From Deltaproteobacteria bacterium (GTDB lineage: Bacteria > Desulfobacterota > Desulfuromonadia > Desulfuromonadales > BM103): a DNA stretch of 64,000 nucleotides. Location of the stretch: assembly GCA_024636155.1 (NCBI GenBank), contig JAGXHM010000068.1, positions 1 to 64,000 of the forward strand. Reading direction: 5' to 3'. A model generated the notes under the pieces. That model was not told where the DNA came from. It made no database searches and worked only from the letters and a program-made list of their open reading frames with translations. How positions within the stretch are numbered: position 1 is the stretch's first letter; every line of letters begins with the position of its first letter. A program made the position numbers and the translations under genes. Shown here one piece after another: positions 21,206 to 30,719 of this stretch.

Positions 21206-22720
21206 CTATCCCTCATTGCCTCCCTCGGCCAGCTTTTGCAGAAACGCGACCAGTAGTCGGACACCAACGCCGGTACCCCCTTTGGGAATATAGGGCTGGT
21301 TCTGGTCGCGCCAGGCGGTCCCGGCGATGTCAAGATGTGCCCAGCGGAAGTCGTCAGCAAATTTTTTCAGGAAAGCTGCGGCCGTAATGGTTCCGGCTGC
21401 CCGGCCACCGGTGTTCTTGACGTCGGCAACGTCACTCTTGATCTGTTGGTCGTAGTCATCCCAGAGTGGTAGCTGCCAGAGCCGCTCACCGCTTTCTTCT
21501 CCGGCGTTCAATAGCGACTGGACAAGCTTCTGGTCGTTGCCGAGGACCGCCGTCGCCTGGTGTCCCAAGGCAATAATGCACGCGCCGGTCAGGGTTGCCA
21601 GGTCGACGACCAGCTTTGGCTCGTATCTTTTTGCGTAAGTCAGGGCATCAGCGAGGATCAGACGACCTTCGGCGTCGGTATTCAGAACTTCGATCGTTTG
21701 GCCGGAAAGGCTGGTCAGTATGTCGCCGGGTCGGTAAGCGGTTCCCGAAGGCATGTTTTCCACCGCAGGTACGATGCCGACCAGATTGATGGGCAACTCT
21801 AACAGTGCGGCGGCCAGCATGGTGCCGATGACTGCTGCCGCGCCCGCCATATCCATCTTCATTTCATCCATTTTTTCGCCGGGTTTCAACGAGATGCCAC
21901 CGGAGTCAAAGGTTACACCTTTACCGACCAGAGCAACGGGTGCCTCTTTTTTGCTGCCACCGTTATGTTCAAGGATGATCAACTGTGGTTCGCTTACACT
22001 GCCTTGGGCGACACCAAGCAAGGCACCAAGTCCTTCTTTGACCAATTCTTTCCGACCAAGGATTTTACACTTCAGGGTGCTTTCGTTGGCAGCCGTCTGG
22101 GCCTGTTCGGCAAGGTAAGCGGGCGATTTGATATTGCCCGGTGCATTGACCAGATCGCGTGCGAGGATGACTGCCCGACAGATCTTTTGCGCTCTCTCCA
22201 GAGCAGATTCGCAAGCTTGCTTTTCGCGTGCATTGTCGATCAGTAAGGTCACTGTCTTTGGCAGCTTGCGCGAGCTTTTAGCTTTTTCGCCGAGAAATCG
22301 ATCATACTTGTAGCTGGCGAGAAGAATGCCTTCTGCCGTAGCCTGAATGTGTGCAGCACGAGCGTTCTCTTTTGCATTAAGGGGCAATTTGAAGGCTGCT
22401 TGTCCCAGCTTTTTCTCAATCACTTGCTGCATAGCATTGCCCGCGGCCTGGCGAACTTTTTCGGCAGAGCTCTCTGCTTTAGATCCGAGGCCGATCAGAA
22501 GAACCCGTTCTGCCGGAAGATGACCGGCGGGTTGGAAAAGGATCTTTTCACCCGTTTTGCCGGTGAATTCTCCGTTACGCTGGGTCTGGTGGAGTAGGCC
22601 GCCCAATTTCTGGTCAAGTTCTTTCAGAAGTGGGTCAGAAAAGCCTTTTTCATAGACACCAATCACCAGGCAGGCGGTTTTTGCTTCCAGTGGGGCTGTT
22701 TTGCGGATTTTTATGTCCAT
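21206..22720 (-). CDS. pepA: Leucyl aminopeptidase (M17 family)
   Basis: A 504-residue cytosolic metallopeptidase that removes N-terminal residues from peptides. The C-terminal catalytic domain has the metal-binding VGKGVTFDSGGISLKPGEKM, MDMAGAAAVIG and the signature NTDAEGRLILADAL, all intact. The N-terminal half is the usual variable macrodomain-like part. AAGGAG lies 8 bases before the ATG. It is divergent from the lipoprotein gene and upstream of serA on the same strand. Confidence 0.97.
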   Translation of the reverse strand: MDIKIRKTAPLEAKTACLVIGVYEKGFSDPLLKELDQKLGGLLHQTQRNGEFTGKTGEKILFQPAGHLPAERVLLIGLGSKAESSAEKVRQAAGNAMQQVIEKKLGQAAFKLPLNAKENARAAHIQATAEGILLASYKYDRFLGEKAKSSRKLPKTVTLLIDNAREKQACESALERAQKICRAVILARDLVNAPGNIKSPAYLAEQAQTAANESTLKCKILGRKELVKEGLGALLGVAQGSVSEPQLIILEHNGGSKKEAPVALVGKGVTFDSGGISLKPGEKMDEMKMDMAGAAAVIGTMLAAALLELPINLVGIVPAVENMPSGTAYRPGDILTSLSGQTIEVLNTDAEGRLILADALTYAKRYEPKLVVDLATLTGACIIALGHQATAVLGNDQKLVQSLLNAGEESGERLWQLPLWDDYDQQIKSDVADVKNTGGRAAGTITAAAFLKKFADDFRWAHLDIAGTAWRDQNQPYIPKGGTGVGVRLLVAFLQKLAEGGNEG

Positions 22721-22887
22721 TACGGATTCTCCTTATTAAGTACAAATAGATTTCGTGAAATATGTGCGATTCTTTTAATAATAGGCTGGTTCACCTTTTT
22801 TGGCCAGAGTTGATGCCCGAGAGAGAATCTTTATGGCTTTGGCTGATTTGTGGGGAGCGTTCATCTCGTCTTTACTCGTTGGTGGTT

Positions 22888-22915
22888 TTGACATTCTGTC
22901 GCAGGTCGCTAAACT
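22888..22915 (+). promoter_or_regulatory. Sigma70-like promoter for the lipoprotein gene
   Basis: TTGACA (22888-22893), 16-base spacer, TAAACT (22910-22915), about 50 bases before the start codon at 22964. Confidence 0.5.
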
Positions 22916-22963
22916 GTTACGCAGTTTGTCTTTTATTCACTCTATAGGGTGTAGGAGGTTTCG

Positions 22964-23836
22964 ATGTCAATGCAGAGCTTGAAGCTATGTTGGAAAGTCG
23001 GGCTGATTATCTGCCTGGCTTTTTCCTTGTCGGCATGCCAGACGGGTATGTCGTCTTCGGATACGATGGGTGAAGCAAATCATCTCGGTGCACAACTGGT
23101 TGGTACGTATGTTGATGGTCAGGGCAAAACAGGGATTAGTGGGCATGTCGTGCTCAAGGAAGAAGGAACACCTTTGGATGGCGGCTACGTAAATATCTAC
23201 CCGGACACGATCTCAAACCTGTTGGGTCCTTCTCAGTTTATATCGACTCCGACTGATCCTGATGGTTACTATCAGTTGGAGGTCCCGGCGGGTGTCTATT
23301 ATGTTGTTGCCCGTAAGCGGATAAGTGGTCAGTCGACGGGTCCTCTTTCTCCAGGGGATTATTATTCTGAACACCAGCGCATAGTCACACGAGTAGAAAC
23401 CGGCAAACTTGTTGAGGTTGACCTGCCTGTTGTGTTGATGAAGGCACCAATGTTTTTCAAGAACAGGGTGGTTGAAAAGGAGACCGATACCGGGATCAGA
23501 GGTGTCTTGGTCGACCAAGCCGGGAAGCCGGTGATGGGTGGTTTCGCCATGGCCTATAGCGATATAGAGATGAAGCGTCTGCCGGATTTTGCTTCAACGC
23601 TATCTGATGAAGAGGGTCGGTTTACGATTTATCTTCCAGAGGGGAGCCGTTATTACGTCGCGGCCCGTATCCATGCCTGGGATATGCCGAGCCCGGGAGA
23701 GCCTTATGGCAAGTATGGTGGTGAGAACCCTGTGCTGCTGAATGTAGCAACTGGTAGCTTCGTTAAGGATGTGCGGATTGTGATGGCGCCTTTTTCTGGA
23801 ACTTACAAGCCAGGTAAGAGTCAGCGGCCCTTTTGA
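22964..23836 (+). CDS. Lipoprotein with two carboxypeptidase-regulatory-like domains
   Basis: A 290-residue protein with a lipobox LSAC (Cys at about residue 25) after a hydrophobic signal, so lipid-anchored. Two similar beta-sandwich units follow: GISGHVVLKEEGTPLDGGYV..DPDGYYQLEVPAGVYYVVAR (first 20 residues shown broken) and GIRGVLVDQAGKPVMGGFAM with DEEGRFTIYLPEG. This is the pattern of the carboxypeptidase regulatory / transthyretin-like fold found in envelope proteins. No catalytic domain is present. GGAGG lies 6 bases before the ATG. It is monocistronic, ending in a large bidirectional terminator; its role is unknown. Confidence 0.82.
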   Translation: MSMQSLKLCWKVGLIICLAFSLSACQTGMSSSDTMGEANHLGAQLVGTYVDGQGKTGISGHVVLKEEGTPLDGGYVNIYPDTISNLLGPSQFISTPTDPDGYYQLEVPAGVYYVVARKRISGQSTGPLSPGDYYSEHQRIVTRVETGKLVEVDLPVVLMKAPMFFKNRVVEKETDTGIRGVLVDQAGKPVMGGFAMAYSDIEMKRLPDFASTLSDEEGRFTIYLPEGSRYYVAARIHAWDMPSPGEPYGKYGGENPVLLNVATGSFVKDVRIVMAPFSGTYKPGKSQRPF

Positions 23837-23850
23837 AAGTGCCGGGTAAC

Positions 23851-23945
23851 GTGAAAAGTAAAAAGGGAAAAGGTTAAAACAGAAAGAGCCCGGCTTCGTT
23901 ATGAAGCCGGGCTCTACTTTTAGCCTTTTACTTTTACCTTTTCAC
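23851..23945. terminator. Long palindromic bidirectional terminator
   Basis: The core AGAGCCCGGCTTC-GTTAT-GAAGCCGGGCTCT is a perfect 13-bp stem (23885-23915) flanked by T runs on both strands. The outer flanks are also near-complementary (GTGAAAAG...CTTTTCAC), extending the palindrome to about 95 bases between the convergent lipoprotein gene and hemL. Confidence 0.85.
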
Positions 23946-25229
23946 TTATAAAGCTTTGAACGCTTTACTTGCCGCTTCAATGGTTTTGTCGAGATCTTCC
24001 TTGGTGTGAGCAACGCTCATGAAGCCTGATTCGTATTGCGACGGTGCAATATTGATCCCGTCATTGAGCATGCTGCGGAAGAATCTGGAAAAGATTTGCG
24101 GCGACTCCGGAGTGACGTCACTGAAGTTGAAAACTTCTTCTGGTTGGAAGTAAGTGCAGAACATGGCACCGACCCGTTGCAGTGAAGTCGGTACCTTGGC
24201 TTCTGCCGCAGCTTCCTGCAACCCTTTGCAGAGGTAGGCACTCTTCTCTTCGAGGGTTTCGTAAAAGCCCTCTTGTTTGAGCAGTTCCAGAGTCGCGATG
24301 CCCGCGCTCATGGCGAGTGGATTGCCGGAGAGGGTGCCAGCCTGATAGACGCCGCCATCGGGCGAGAGGCATTCCATGATCTCCCGCTTGCCGCCAAAGG
24401 CGCCGACCGGCAGGCCACCGCCGATGATTTTGCCAAGGCAGACCAGATCGCCGCGGACGCCGAAACGCTCTTGAGCGCCACCAAAAGCGACCCGGAATCC
24501 AGTCATGACTTCGTCGATGATCAGGACGATACCTTCGGCATCGCAGAGTTGACGTAATCCTTCAAGGAAGCCTGCTCTGGGGGCGACACAGCCCATATTG
24601 CCAGCAATCGGTTCAAGGATAATGCAGGCGATCTCGCCTTTGTTGGCAGCCACCATCGCTCTGGTCTCTTCAAGGTCGTTGTAGGTGGCTGTCAGGGTAA
24701 GTTTGGCGAAGTCGGCTGGAACGCCGGGAGAGGTCGGTATGCCGAAGGTGGCGAGACCGCTGCCAGCTTTTACCAGCAGCGAGTCGGCATGGCCGTGGTA
24801 ACAGCCATCAAATTTGAGTATCTTGTCACGACTGGTGTAGCCGCGTGCCAGACGGATGGCGCTCATGGTTGCTTCGGTGCCGGAGGAGACCATGCGGATC
24901 ATCTCAATATTCGGATAAGCTTCGCAGACCATTTCGGCAAGTTGGGTCTCACGGGCAGTGGGGGCGCCAAAGGAGGCGCCGGTTGCTGCTGTCTGCTGGA
25001 TGGCCTCCACAACTTTCGGGTGGCAATGGCCGAGAATCATCGGTCCCCAGGAACCGACATAATCTATATAGGCGTTGTTATCGGCGTCGAAGATTTTAGA
25101 GCCTGCGGCGCGAGCAATGAAGATTGGGTCACAACCTACGGACTTGAATGCGCGGACCGGGCTGTTGACTCCACCCGGAATGACTTGCTTGGCTTTGGCG
25201 AAGAGGGCAGAAGATTGTTGGTGGTTCAT
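23946..25229 (-). CDS. hemL: Glutamate-1-semialdehyde 2,1-aminomutase
   Basis: A 427-residue PLP enzyme that converts glutamate-1-semialdehyde to 5-aminolevulinate, the C5 route to haem, which the cytochrome-rich relatives of this organism need in quantity. N-terminal [13 protein letters not shown], the cofactor segment [11 protein letters not shown] and the Schiff-base Lys in [17 protein letters not shown] are all present. Full length; AAGGAG lies 6 bases before the ATG. It is convergent with the lipoprotein gene and divergent from rnf. Confidence 0.98.
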   Translation of the reverse strand: MNHQQSSALFAKAKQVIPGGVNSPVRAFKSVGCDPIFIARAAGSKIFDADNNAYIDYVGSWGPMILGHCHPKVVEAIQQTAATGASFGAPTARETQLAEMVCEAYPNIEMIRMVSSGTEATMSAIRLARGYTSRDKILKFDGCYHGHADSLLVKAGSGLATFGIPTSPGVPADFAKLTLTATYNDLEETRAMVAANKGEIACIILEPIAGNMGCVAPRAGFLEGLRQLCDAEGIVLIIDEVMTGFRVAFGGAQERFGVRGDLVCLGKIIGGGLPVGAFGGKREIMECLSPDGGVYQAGTLSGNPLAMSAGIATLELLKQEGFYETLEEKSAYLCKGLQEAAAEAKVPTSLQRVGAMFCTYFQPEEVFNFSDVTPESPQIFSRFFRSMLNDGINIAPSQYESGFMSVAHTKEDLDKTIEAASKAFKAL

Positions 25230-25598
25230 GGTGGCTCCTTGGCTACTTGGGTCAGTGTGATGATTGTCAAAATTGCTACTTTGGAAGAATTTATAAATGC
25301 AGTCCGTCTGTTAGCATAGCACCTGGAAGCTGTCAAGATATCGACTGTCTGGCCTGGCCTGACTTGCTGGTTTTTTGTCGGTGGTTGTCATTTTAGTATG
25401 GCTAAAAAGATTAGATTGTTATTTGCGCAATTCTTTAAAAATAAGTCTTTATAAAGTCTAATGTTCCGCTGGTCGAGCCGGCTGTTGCCTTCTTGGCTGT
25501 TTTGAAGTAAAACTAAAAGATTCTTATTCTATACTGTTTGACTTTGGGTCGGAACTGATTTATAACCGCTGGCCTGACCATTTTACAAGGTAGGGTTC
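25230..25598 (+). promoter_or_regulatory. hemL-rnf divergent intergenic region with rnf promoter
   Basis: A 369-base AT-rich gap. TTGACT (25538-25543), a 17-base spacer and TATAAC (25561-25566) make a good sigma70-like promoter about 30 bases before rnfA. I found no gene, riboswitch or well-spaced sigma54 site elsewhere in the gap. Confidence 0.6.
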
Positions 25599-26180
25599 AT
25601 GGCTGATCTGCTTGTCATCCTGGTAAGCGCCATTTTTGTCAACAACTTCGTGTTGGCGCGGTTCCTCGGCATCTGTCCGTTCCTGGGCGTTTCCAAAAAA
25701 GTGGAAACTGCGCTGGGCATGGGCATGGCTGTGACTTTTGTTATGACCGTAGCCATGGTTGTCACCTGGTTTGTTCAGTACTTCGTTCTGATCCCCTTCG
25801 GCATTGAATATCTACAGACGATTGCCTTTATCCTGGTCATTGCTTCTCTGGTGCAGTTGGTTGAGATGGTGATCCAGAAGGTCAGTCCGGTCCTCTATCA
25901 GTCTCTGGGGATTTTTCTGCCGTTGATTACCACCAACTGCGCGGTTCTTGGTCTTGCTGTTCTCAGTATCCAGAAGGATTATACTTTTCTGGAGAGTGTC
26001 GTCTTTGCTATCGGGGCTGCGCTCGGTTTTACTCTGGCTCTGGTGCTCTTTGCTGGTCTGCGTGAGCGACTTGAACTCTGTGCTGTGCCGCAGAGCTTTC
26101 GTGGTACAGCAATCGCTCTGGTGACAGCTGGTCTGTTGTCTCTGGCCTTCATGGGCTTTGCCGGGCTGGTTAAGGGTTAA
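25599..26180 (+). CDS. rnfA: Rnf complex membrane subunit RnfA
   Basis: A 193-residue inner-membrane protein with six hydrophobic segments and the family signature [21 protein letters not shown]. RnfA is related to NqrE and RnfE and, with RnfE, encloses a membrane-embedded [2Fe-2S] cluster. Rnf couples electron transfer between ferredoxin and NAD to Na+ or H+ movement. It opens the operon rnfABCDGE, 3 bases before rnfB. AAGGTAGG lies upstream of the ATG. Confidence 0.96.
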   Translation: MADLLVILVSAIFVNNFVLARFLGICPFLGVSKKVETALGMGMAVTFVMTVAMVVTWFVQYFVLIPFGIEYLQTIAFILVIASLVQLVEMVIQKVSPVLYQSLGIFLPLITTNCAVLGLAVLSIQKDYTFLESVVFAIGAALGFTLALVLFAGLRERLELCAVPQSFRGTAIALVTAGLLSLAFMGFAGLVKG

Positions 26181-26183
26181 TTT

Positions 26184-27032
26184 ATGCTTGCAGCTATACT
26201 GAGCCTTGGCTGTATCGGCATGATTGCTGCCATTGCTTTGGGCTTTGCCGCCAAAAAATTTGCGGTTTATGTAGACCCGCGTGAGCTTGCTATCCTTGAA
26301 GCCTTGCCTGGTGCTAATTGCGGCGCCTGCGGATTTCCCGGTTGTGCCGGCTATGCAAAAGCCCTGGTGGCTGGAAGCATCGACTTAAACCAGTGTCCTC
26401 CGGGTGGCGCAGATGTGGTGGCCAAGCTGGCTCATATTCTGGGTTTCGAAGCCTCGGCGGCAGCCCGTGAGATTGCCGTGGTTCTCTGCCAGGGCGATAA
26501 CCGTAAAGCGCAACTTAAATATCATTATCTGGGGCTGGAAGACTGTACCGCAGCACAACGGATTGCCGATGGGCCGAAAGTCTGCCCCGGTGGTTGTCTG
26601 GGACTCGCTTCCTGTCAGCGGGTCTGTCCGTTTGACGCTATTGAAATGACTGCTGATGGTCTGGCGGTTATCAGCCGAGAAAAGTGCACTGGTTGCCGCA
26701 AGTGCATTGCCGTCTGTCCTCGCAAAGTCATCCGCATGACGCCATCTGAGGCGACAGTTCACGTGCTTTGCAACAGTCACGATAAAGGCGCCCTGGTACG
26801 TAAATACTGTCAGATCGGCTGCATCGGCTGCAACATCTGCCTGAAAACCGTTCCTGACGCCTATAAGATAGAGAACTTCCTTGCTGAAGTGGTCTATGAG
26901 CATGACGCTGAAGCCAATGAAGCCCTCCCAAAATGTCCGACCAAATGCATCCGGGACTTTGCTACGGGTTATCCTGAGGGCAGCACTCAGCTTCTTGCGA
27001 GTGCCTCAAGTATGACTGGCAGACAGAAATGA
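26184..27032 (+). CDS. rnfB: Rnf complex iron-sulfur subunit RnfB
   Basis: A 282-residue ferredoxin-like subunit, the likely entry point for ferredoxin electrons. An N-terminal hydrophobic anchor is followed by an Fe-S domain (NCGACGFPGCAGYAKAL with a later Cys), then clusters with CLGLASCQRVCP, CTGCRKCIAVCP and a further CQIGCIGCNIC with a distant CPTKC. It is about 90 residues longer than E. coli RsxB, because of the extra cluster region, resembling the longer RnfB of anaerobes. It overlaps rnfC by 4 bases. Confidence 0.95.
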   Translation: MLAAILSLGCIGMIAAIALGFAAKKFAVYVDPRELAILEALPGANCGACGFPGCAGYAKALVAGSIDLNQCPPGGADVVAKLAHILGFEASAAAREIAVVLCQGDNRKAQLKYHYLGLEDCTAAQRIADGPKVCPGGCLGLASCQRVCPFDAIEMTADGLAVISREKCTGCRKCIAVCPRKVIRMTPSEATVHVLCNSHDKGALVRKYCQIGCIGCNICLKTVPDAYKIENFLAEVVYEHDAEANEALPKCPTKCIRDFATGYPEGSTQLLASASSMTGRQK

Positions 27033-28351
27033 AACTGAAAACTTTCACAGGTGGTATCCATCCGCCGGACAATAAACAGTGGTCGTCGCACAAAGCGATC
27101 GAAGACTGTCCTTTGCCTGCAGAATTTGTTGTGCCTCTGGCGCAGCATATCGGCGCACCATCCGTTGCCTGTGTGGAGGTTGGTCAACGGGTGGCCAGGG
27201 GCCAGGAGATCGGCTCTGCCAAGGGTTTTGTCTCCGTGCCGATGCACGCTCCAACCTCTGGTGAGGTTATTGCTGTCGAAAATCGCCCACACCCGTGGGG
27301 GACATCTCTGCCCGCTGTCGTAATCAGGCCGGACGGTGAAGATCGTTGGTCGACAGAGCTGCAGCCAGCTGATCCGAGCGAGCTCACCCCTGACGAAATC
27401 GTCGAGAGGGTTCGTCTGGCCGGCGTAGTTGGCATGGGTGGCGCAGCTTTTCCGGCGCATGTCAAAATGTCACCGCCGCCGGAAAAGCAGATTCATACCT
27501 TGATTTTCAACGGGATTGAGTGTGAGCCGTATCTGACAGCTGACCATCGCATGATGCTCGAAGAGCCTGAACGGATTCTGCAGGGTGTCGCCCTGTTGCA
27601 ATACGTGCTGGGTGCAGAACGGGTGGTGATTGGTATTGAAGCAAACAAGCCGGATGCGATTGCTCTGCTTAAAAAGCATTGCCTCGAAACACCGGTCGAA
27701 GTGATGTCCCTGGAAGTCAAATATCCACAGGGTGCTGAAAAGCAATTGATTGCCGCGGTAACCGGGCTTGAAGTGCCTTCGGGTGGACTGCCGATGGATA
27801 TTGGTGTTGCAGTGCACAATGTTTCAACGGCGGCGGCAATCACTGACGCCGTACTGCACGGACGACCGTTGATTGAACGGGTCTGTACGGTGACCGGTCC
27901 GGCAATTCGTGAGCCGAAAAATTTAAGGATTCGTATCGGCACGCCGCTCTCCCATCTGGTGGAAGTTTGTGGCGGATTGATCGAGGCACCGGGCAAGATT
28001 ATACTCGGTGGTCCGATGATGGGCTTTACTCAGCTTGGTTTCGATGTGCCGGCAACCCGTGGAACTTCCGGTTTACTGCTGTTGCGCACTGAAGATGTTG
28101 CTCTTCATGCAGAAAGCCCTTGTATTCGCTGCGCACGCTGTGTTCAAGCCTGCCCGATAAAACTCCTGCCGACGACGATTGCTGCTTATGCTCGACGAGA
28201 TCTGCTGGCGGAAACGGCAGAATATTGTGTTATGGACTGCATCGAATGCGGTAGCTGCAGTTACGTCTGTCCAGCAACGATTCCGCTGGTACAGGCGATT
28301 CGTTACGGCAAGGCGGCGATCCTCGCCAAGAAGAGGAGTTCTCAAATCTAG
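27029..28351 (+). CDS. rnfC: Rnf complex NADH-binding subunit RnfC
   Basis: A 440-residue peripheral subunit, homologous to the NADH-binding NuoF fold, where NAD is reduced or NADH oxidised. It contains the glycine-rich GVVGMGGAAFPAHVKM, an SLBB-type region (VTGPAIREPKNLRIRIGTPL) and two C-terminal [4Fe-4S] motifs (CIRCARCVQACP and CIECGSCSYVCP). It lacks the long C-terminal repeat tail of E. coli RsxC. It overlaps rnfB by 4 bases and rnfD by 1. Confidence 0.97.
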   Translation: MKLKTFTGGIHPPDNKQWSSHKAIEDCPLPAEFVVPLAQHIGAPSVACVEVGQRVARGQEIGSAKGFVSVPMHAPTSGEVIAVENRPHPWGTSLPAVVIRPDGEDRWSTELQPADPSELTPDEIVERVRLAGVVGMGGAAFPAHVKMSPPPEKQIHTLIFNGIECEPYLTADHRMMLEEPERILQGVALLQYVLGAERVVIGIEANKPDAIALLKKHCLETPVEVMSLEVKYPQGAEKQLIAAVTGLEVPSGGLPMDIGVAVHNVSTAAAITDAVLHGRPLIERVCTVTGPAIREPKNLRIRIGTPLSHLVEVCGGLIEAPGKIILGGPMMGFTQLGFDVPATRGTSGLLLLRTEDVALHAESPCIRCARCVQACPIKLLPTTIAAYARRDLLAETAEYCVMDCIECGSCSYVCPATIPLVQAIRYGKAAILAKKRSSQI

Positions 28352-29346
28352 TGAGTCAGCAACTTTACCTGTCATCTTCGCCGCATATCCATTCGGGCGA
28401 GACCACCTCCAAGGTGATGCACGCAGTGATCTACAGCCTGTTGCCAGCTTGCGGTGTGGCCGTCTATTTTTTCGGCCCATCGGCGCTGTCCGTCCTGTTG
28501 ATTGCGACTTTGGGCTGCCTTGCGACCGAAGTGGTCTGCCAGCGTCTGATGGGACAACCGGTGACCATTGCCGACGGCAGTGCAGCGATCACTGGTATCC
28601 TGTTAGCCCTCAACCTGCCGCCGTCCAGCCCCTGGTGGCTGACGCTGCTCGGTGCAGTGATTGCGATTGCCATTGGCAAGCAGGTTTACGGTGGGCTGGG
28701 TTCAAATCCTTTCAATCCGGCTCTGGTCGCCAGAGTTGTGCTGCTTATCTCTTTTCCCGTGCAGATGACAACCTGGTCTGCGCCAGCGCCGCTCGGTTCT
28801 GGCCTTGATTTGGTGACAACCGCGACTCCACTGGGCGCGTGGAAAAACGCCGTCATGTTGACGGGACAAATGCCTTCTGATCTACCGGGCAGTACGGCGG
28901 ATTATTTCCTCGGTAATATGCCTGGTTGTATCGGAGAAGTTTCAGCGCTGGCGCTGCTGCTTGGTGCTGCCTATCTTTTCTATCGACGCATTCTGACCTG
29001 GCATATTCCGACTGCTTTTATTGGCACCGTAATTCTGCTCTCGGGATTATTCTGGTTGATCGACCCGGCAAAATACCCGAACCCGGTCTTTCATCTGGTG
29101 ACGGGTGGTTTGATCCTCGGCGCTTTCTATATGGCTACGGATATGGTGACCACACCGGTTTCCACCAGGGGAATGCTACTGTTCGGAGTGGGTTGTGGTT
29201 TGCTCACTGTGTTGATCCGGCTGTTTGGTGGTTATCCTGAAGGGGTCTCTTTCGCTATCCTGCTCATGAATGCTGCGACACCGCTGATTGATCGCTACAC
29301 TCGGCCAAAGACTTTCGGAACGCCAGGACAGGAGGTGGTGCGATGA
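28351..29346 (+). CDS. rnfD: Rnf complex membrane flavoprotein RnfD
   Basis: A 331-residue NqrB-related membrane subunit with about nine hydrophobic segments, thought to form the ion-translocating path. VTTATPLGAW contains the Thr that carries covalent FMN in the family (S/TxATP). Start codon is GTG at 28351, sharing one base with the rnfC stop. Overlaps rnfG by 4 bases. Confidence 0.95.
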   Translation: MSQQLYLSSSPHIHSGETTSKVMHAVIYSLLPACGVAVYFFGPSALSVLLIATLGCLATEVVCQRLMGQPVTIADGSAAITGILLALNLPPSSPWWLTLLGAVIAIAIGKQVYGGLGSNPFNPALVARVVLLISFPVQMTTWSAPAPLGSGLDLVTTATPLGAWKNAVMLTGQMPSDLPGSTADYFLGNMPGCIGEVSALALLLGAAYLFYRRILTWHIPTAFIGTVILLSGLFWLIDPAKYPNPVFHLVTGGLILGAFYMATDMVTTPVSTRGMLLFGVGCGLLTVLIRLFGGYPEGVSFAILLMNAATPLIDRYTRPKTFGTPGQEVVR

Positions 29347-29948
29347 ACAGCACACTGCGTCTGGTCCTGGTGTTGACCTTAATCACTGCCGGTGCTGGCT
29401 TGATCCTCTCTATGGTTGAGTCGGTGACTCGCGAGCCGATCGCTGAGCAGCGTCGTTTGGAAACCTTGCGTGCGTTGAAGACAGTGTTACCCGCTTTTGA
29501 CAATAGCCCTGATGCTGACACGGTTCAACTGGTTTACGGGCAAGATAAGCGGGGGCGTGAACTGCAACGTACCTTTTTTCGCGGTCGTCAGGGTAGCGAA
29601 ATTGCGGGTATCGCATTCCAGGTAATTGCCCCTGATGGTTACAGCGGCAACATTACCATGATGGTTGGTATCGATTCCGAAGGAACGGTTGTCGGTCTCG
29701 AGATCCTCAGTCACGCCGAAACTCCAGGTCTGGGTGATAAAATTACCCGGGAGGAGTTTAAGGGGCAGTTCAAGGGAAAAACCTTGCAGGGTGTGGACTG
29801 GCGTGTCAAAAAGGATGGTGGTGCTTTCGATCAGATCACCGGTGCGACTATTTCACCAAGGGCTGTCGTCAAGGCAGTGCATAAAGGGCTTCAATTTTAT
29901 CATGAACACCGGCAGGATATCCTTACTTCGGAAAGGGTGGGCCAATGA
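29343..29948 (+). CDS. rnfG: Rnf complex flavoprotein RnfG
   Basis: A 201-residue protein with one N-terminal membrane anchor (LVLVLTLITAGAGLILSMV) and a periplasmic FMN-binding domain. FDQITGATISPRAVV holds the SGAT-like motif (here TGAT) whose last Thr takes FMN. Overlaps rnfE by 4 bases (ATGA). Confidence 0.95.
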   Translation: MNSTLRLVLVLTLITAGAGLILSMVESVTREPIAEQRRLETLRALKTVLPAFDNSPDADTVQLVYGQDKRGRELQRTFFRGRQGSEIAGIAFQVIAPDGYSGNITMMVGIDSEGTVVGLEILSHAETPGLGDKITREEFKGQFKGKTLQGVDWRVKKDGGAFDQITGATISPRAVVKAVHKGLQFYHEHRQDILTSERVGQ

Positions 29949-30538
29949 GTTTGCTCGAAAATTTCAAAAAAGGGCTCTGGCGGGAAAACGCCGTCTTCCG
30001 TTTGCTGCTGGGATTGTGTCCGACCCTGGCAGTAACGACCAGCGCTGAGAATGGTGTTGCCATGGGTTTGGCAACGACCTTTGTCCTGGTTGGCTCGAAC
30101 GTTGTTGTTTCGATGTTGCGCAAGGTGATTCCTGGAAAAGTGCGCATCCCTGCCTTTATTGTCATTATTGCGTCTTTTGTCACCGTGGTGCAGCTCTGTA
30201 TGGAGGCGTACTTTTACGATTTGTACAAAGCGCTCGGTATCTTTATCCCTCTGATCGTAGTCAACTGCTTGATCTTGGGTCGCGCAGAGGCTTTTGCGTC
30301 CAAAAACCGCCTCCTTCCGGCCACGGTTGATGGCCTTGGTATGGGTACAGGTTTTACCCTGGCCCTTTTTGTGCTGGGTGCCGTGCGAGAACTGTTCGGT
30401 TCCGGGACGTTATTAGGCTATGCCGTCTTTGGTTCGGGATATCAGCCGCTGATACTGATGATCCTGCCACCAGGGGCGTTTATTGCCATGGGTCTTTTGT
30501 TGGCTGCCATGAACCTGTTTGACGCCCGTCGGCGCTAA
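29945..30538 (+). CDS. rnfE: Rnf complex membrane subunit RnfE
   Basis: A 197-residue six-helix membrane protein, NqrD-related and paralogous to RnfA (FRLLLGLCPTLAVTTSAENG; GIFIPLIVVNCLILGRAEAFA). It ends the operon. The gene order ABCDGE is the classical one. An inverted repeat with weak T content follows. Confidence 0.95.
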   Translation: MSLLENFKKGLWRENAVFRLLLGLCPTLAVTTSAENGVAMGLATTFVLVGSNVVVSMLRKVIPGKVRIPAFIVIIASFVTVVQLCMEAYFYDLYKALGIFIPLIVVNCLILGRAEAFASKNRLLPATVDGLGMGTGFTLALFVLGAVRELFGSGTLLGYAVFGSGYQPLILMILPPGAFIAMGLLLAAMNLFDARRR

Positions 30539-30552
30539 ACGACTCCTTCCTT

Positions 30553-30589
30553 TTAATCCCTCTTTTGGCGCGTTCAATCAGGGGATTAA
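30553..30589 (+). terminator. Possible weak terminator after rnfE
   Basis: TTAATCCC pairs with GGGATTAA around a 21-base loop; no clear T-tract follows. Confidence 0.35.
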
Positions 30590-30696
30590 TCACCTCTAAG
30601 ATAGCCAATTAGCGCATCTTTTCTTCTCTTTGTTAGTACCTGACAAAAACACTCCTAAAGCCCCGAAGGTTGGGCGTTTGTAGCTCTTTAAATTGC

Positions 30697-30712
30697 ATAC
30701 AGTATACTGTAT
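30697..30712. promoter_or_regulatory. Perfect 16-bp palindrome, operator candidate for nuo
   Basis: ATACAGTATACTGTAT is self-complementary over its full length and ends 8 bases before the -35 of the nuo promoter. Palindromes built on GTATAC are typical of GntR-type dimeric regulators; the regulator is not identified here. Confidence 0.6.
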
Positions 30713-30719
30713 TTTTCCC

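Noticed and set aside
22800-22982. 60-codon frame upstream of the lipoprotein gene
   Set aside because: It overlaps the promoter and the start of the lipoprotein gene and has no domain.
25350-25375. Sigma54 promoter (TGGCCTGACTTGC) upstream of rnf
   Set aside because: The GG to GC spacing is 10 rather than 12, and a good sigma70-like promoter lies nearer the gene.
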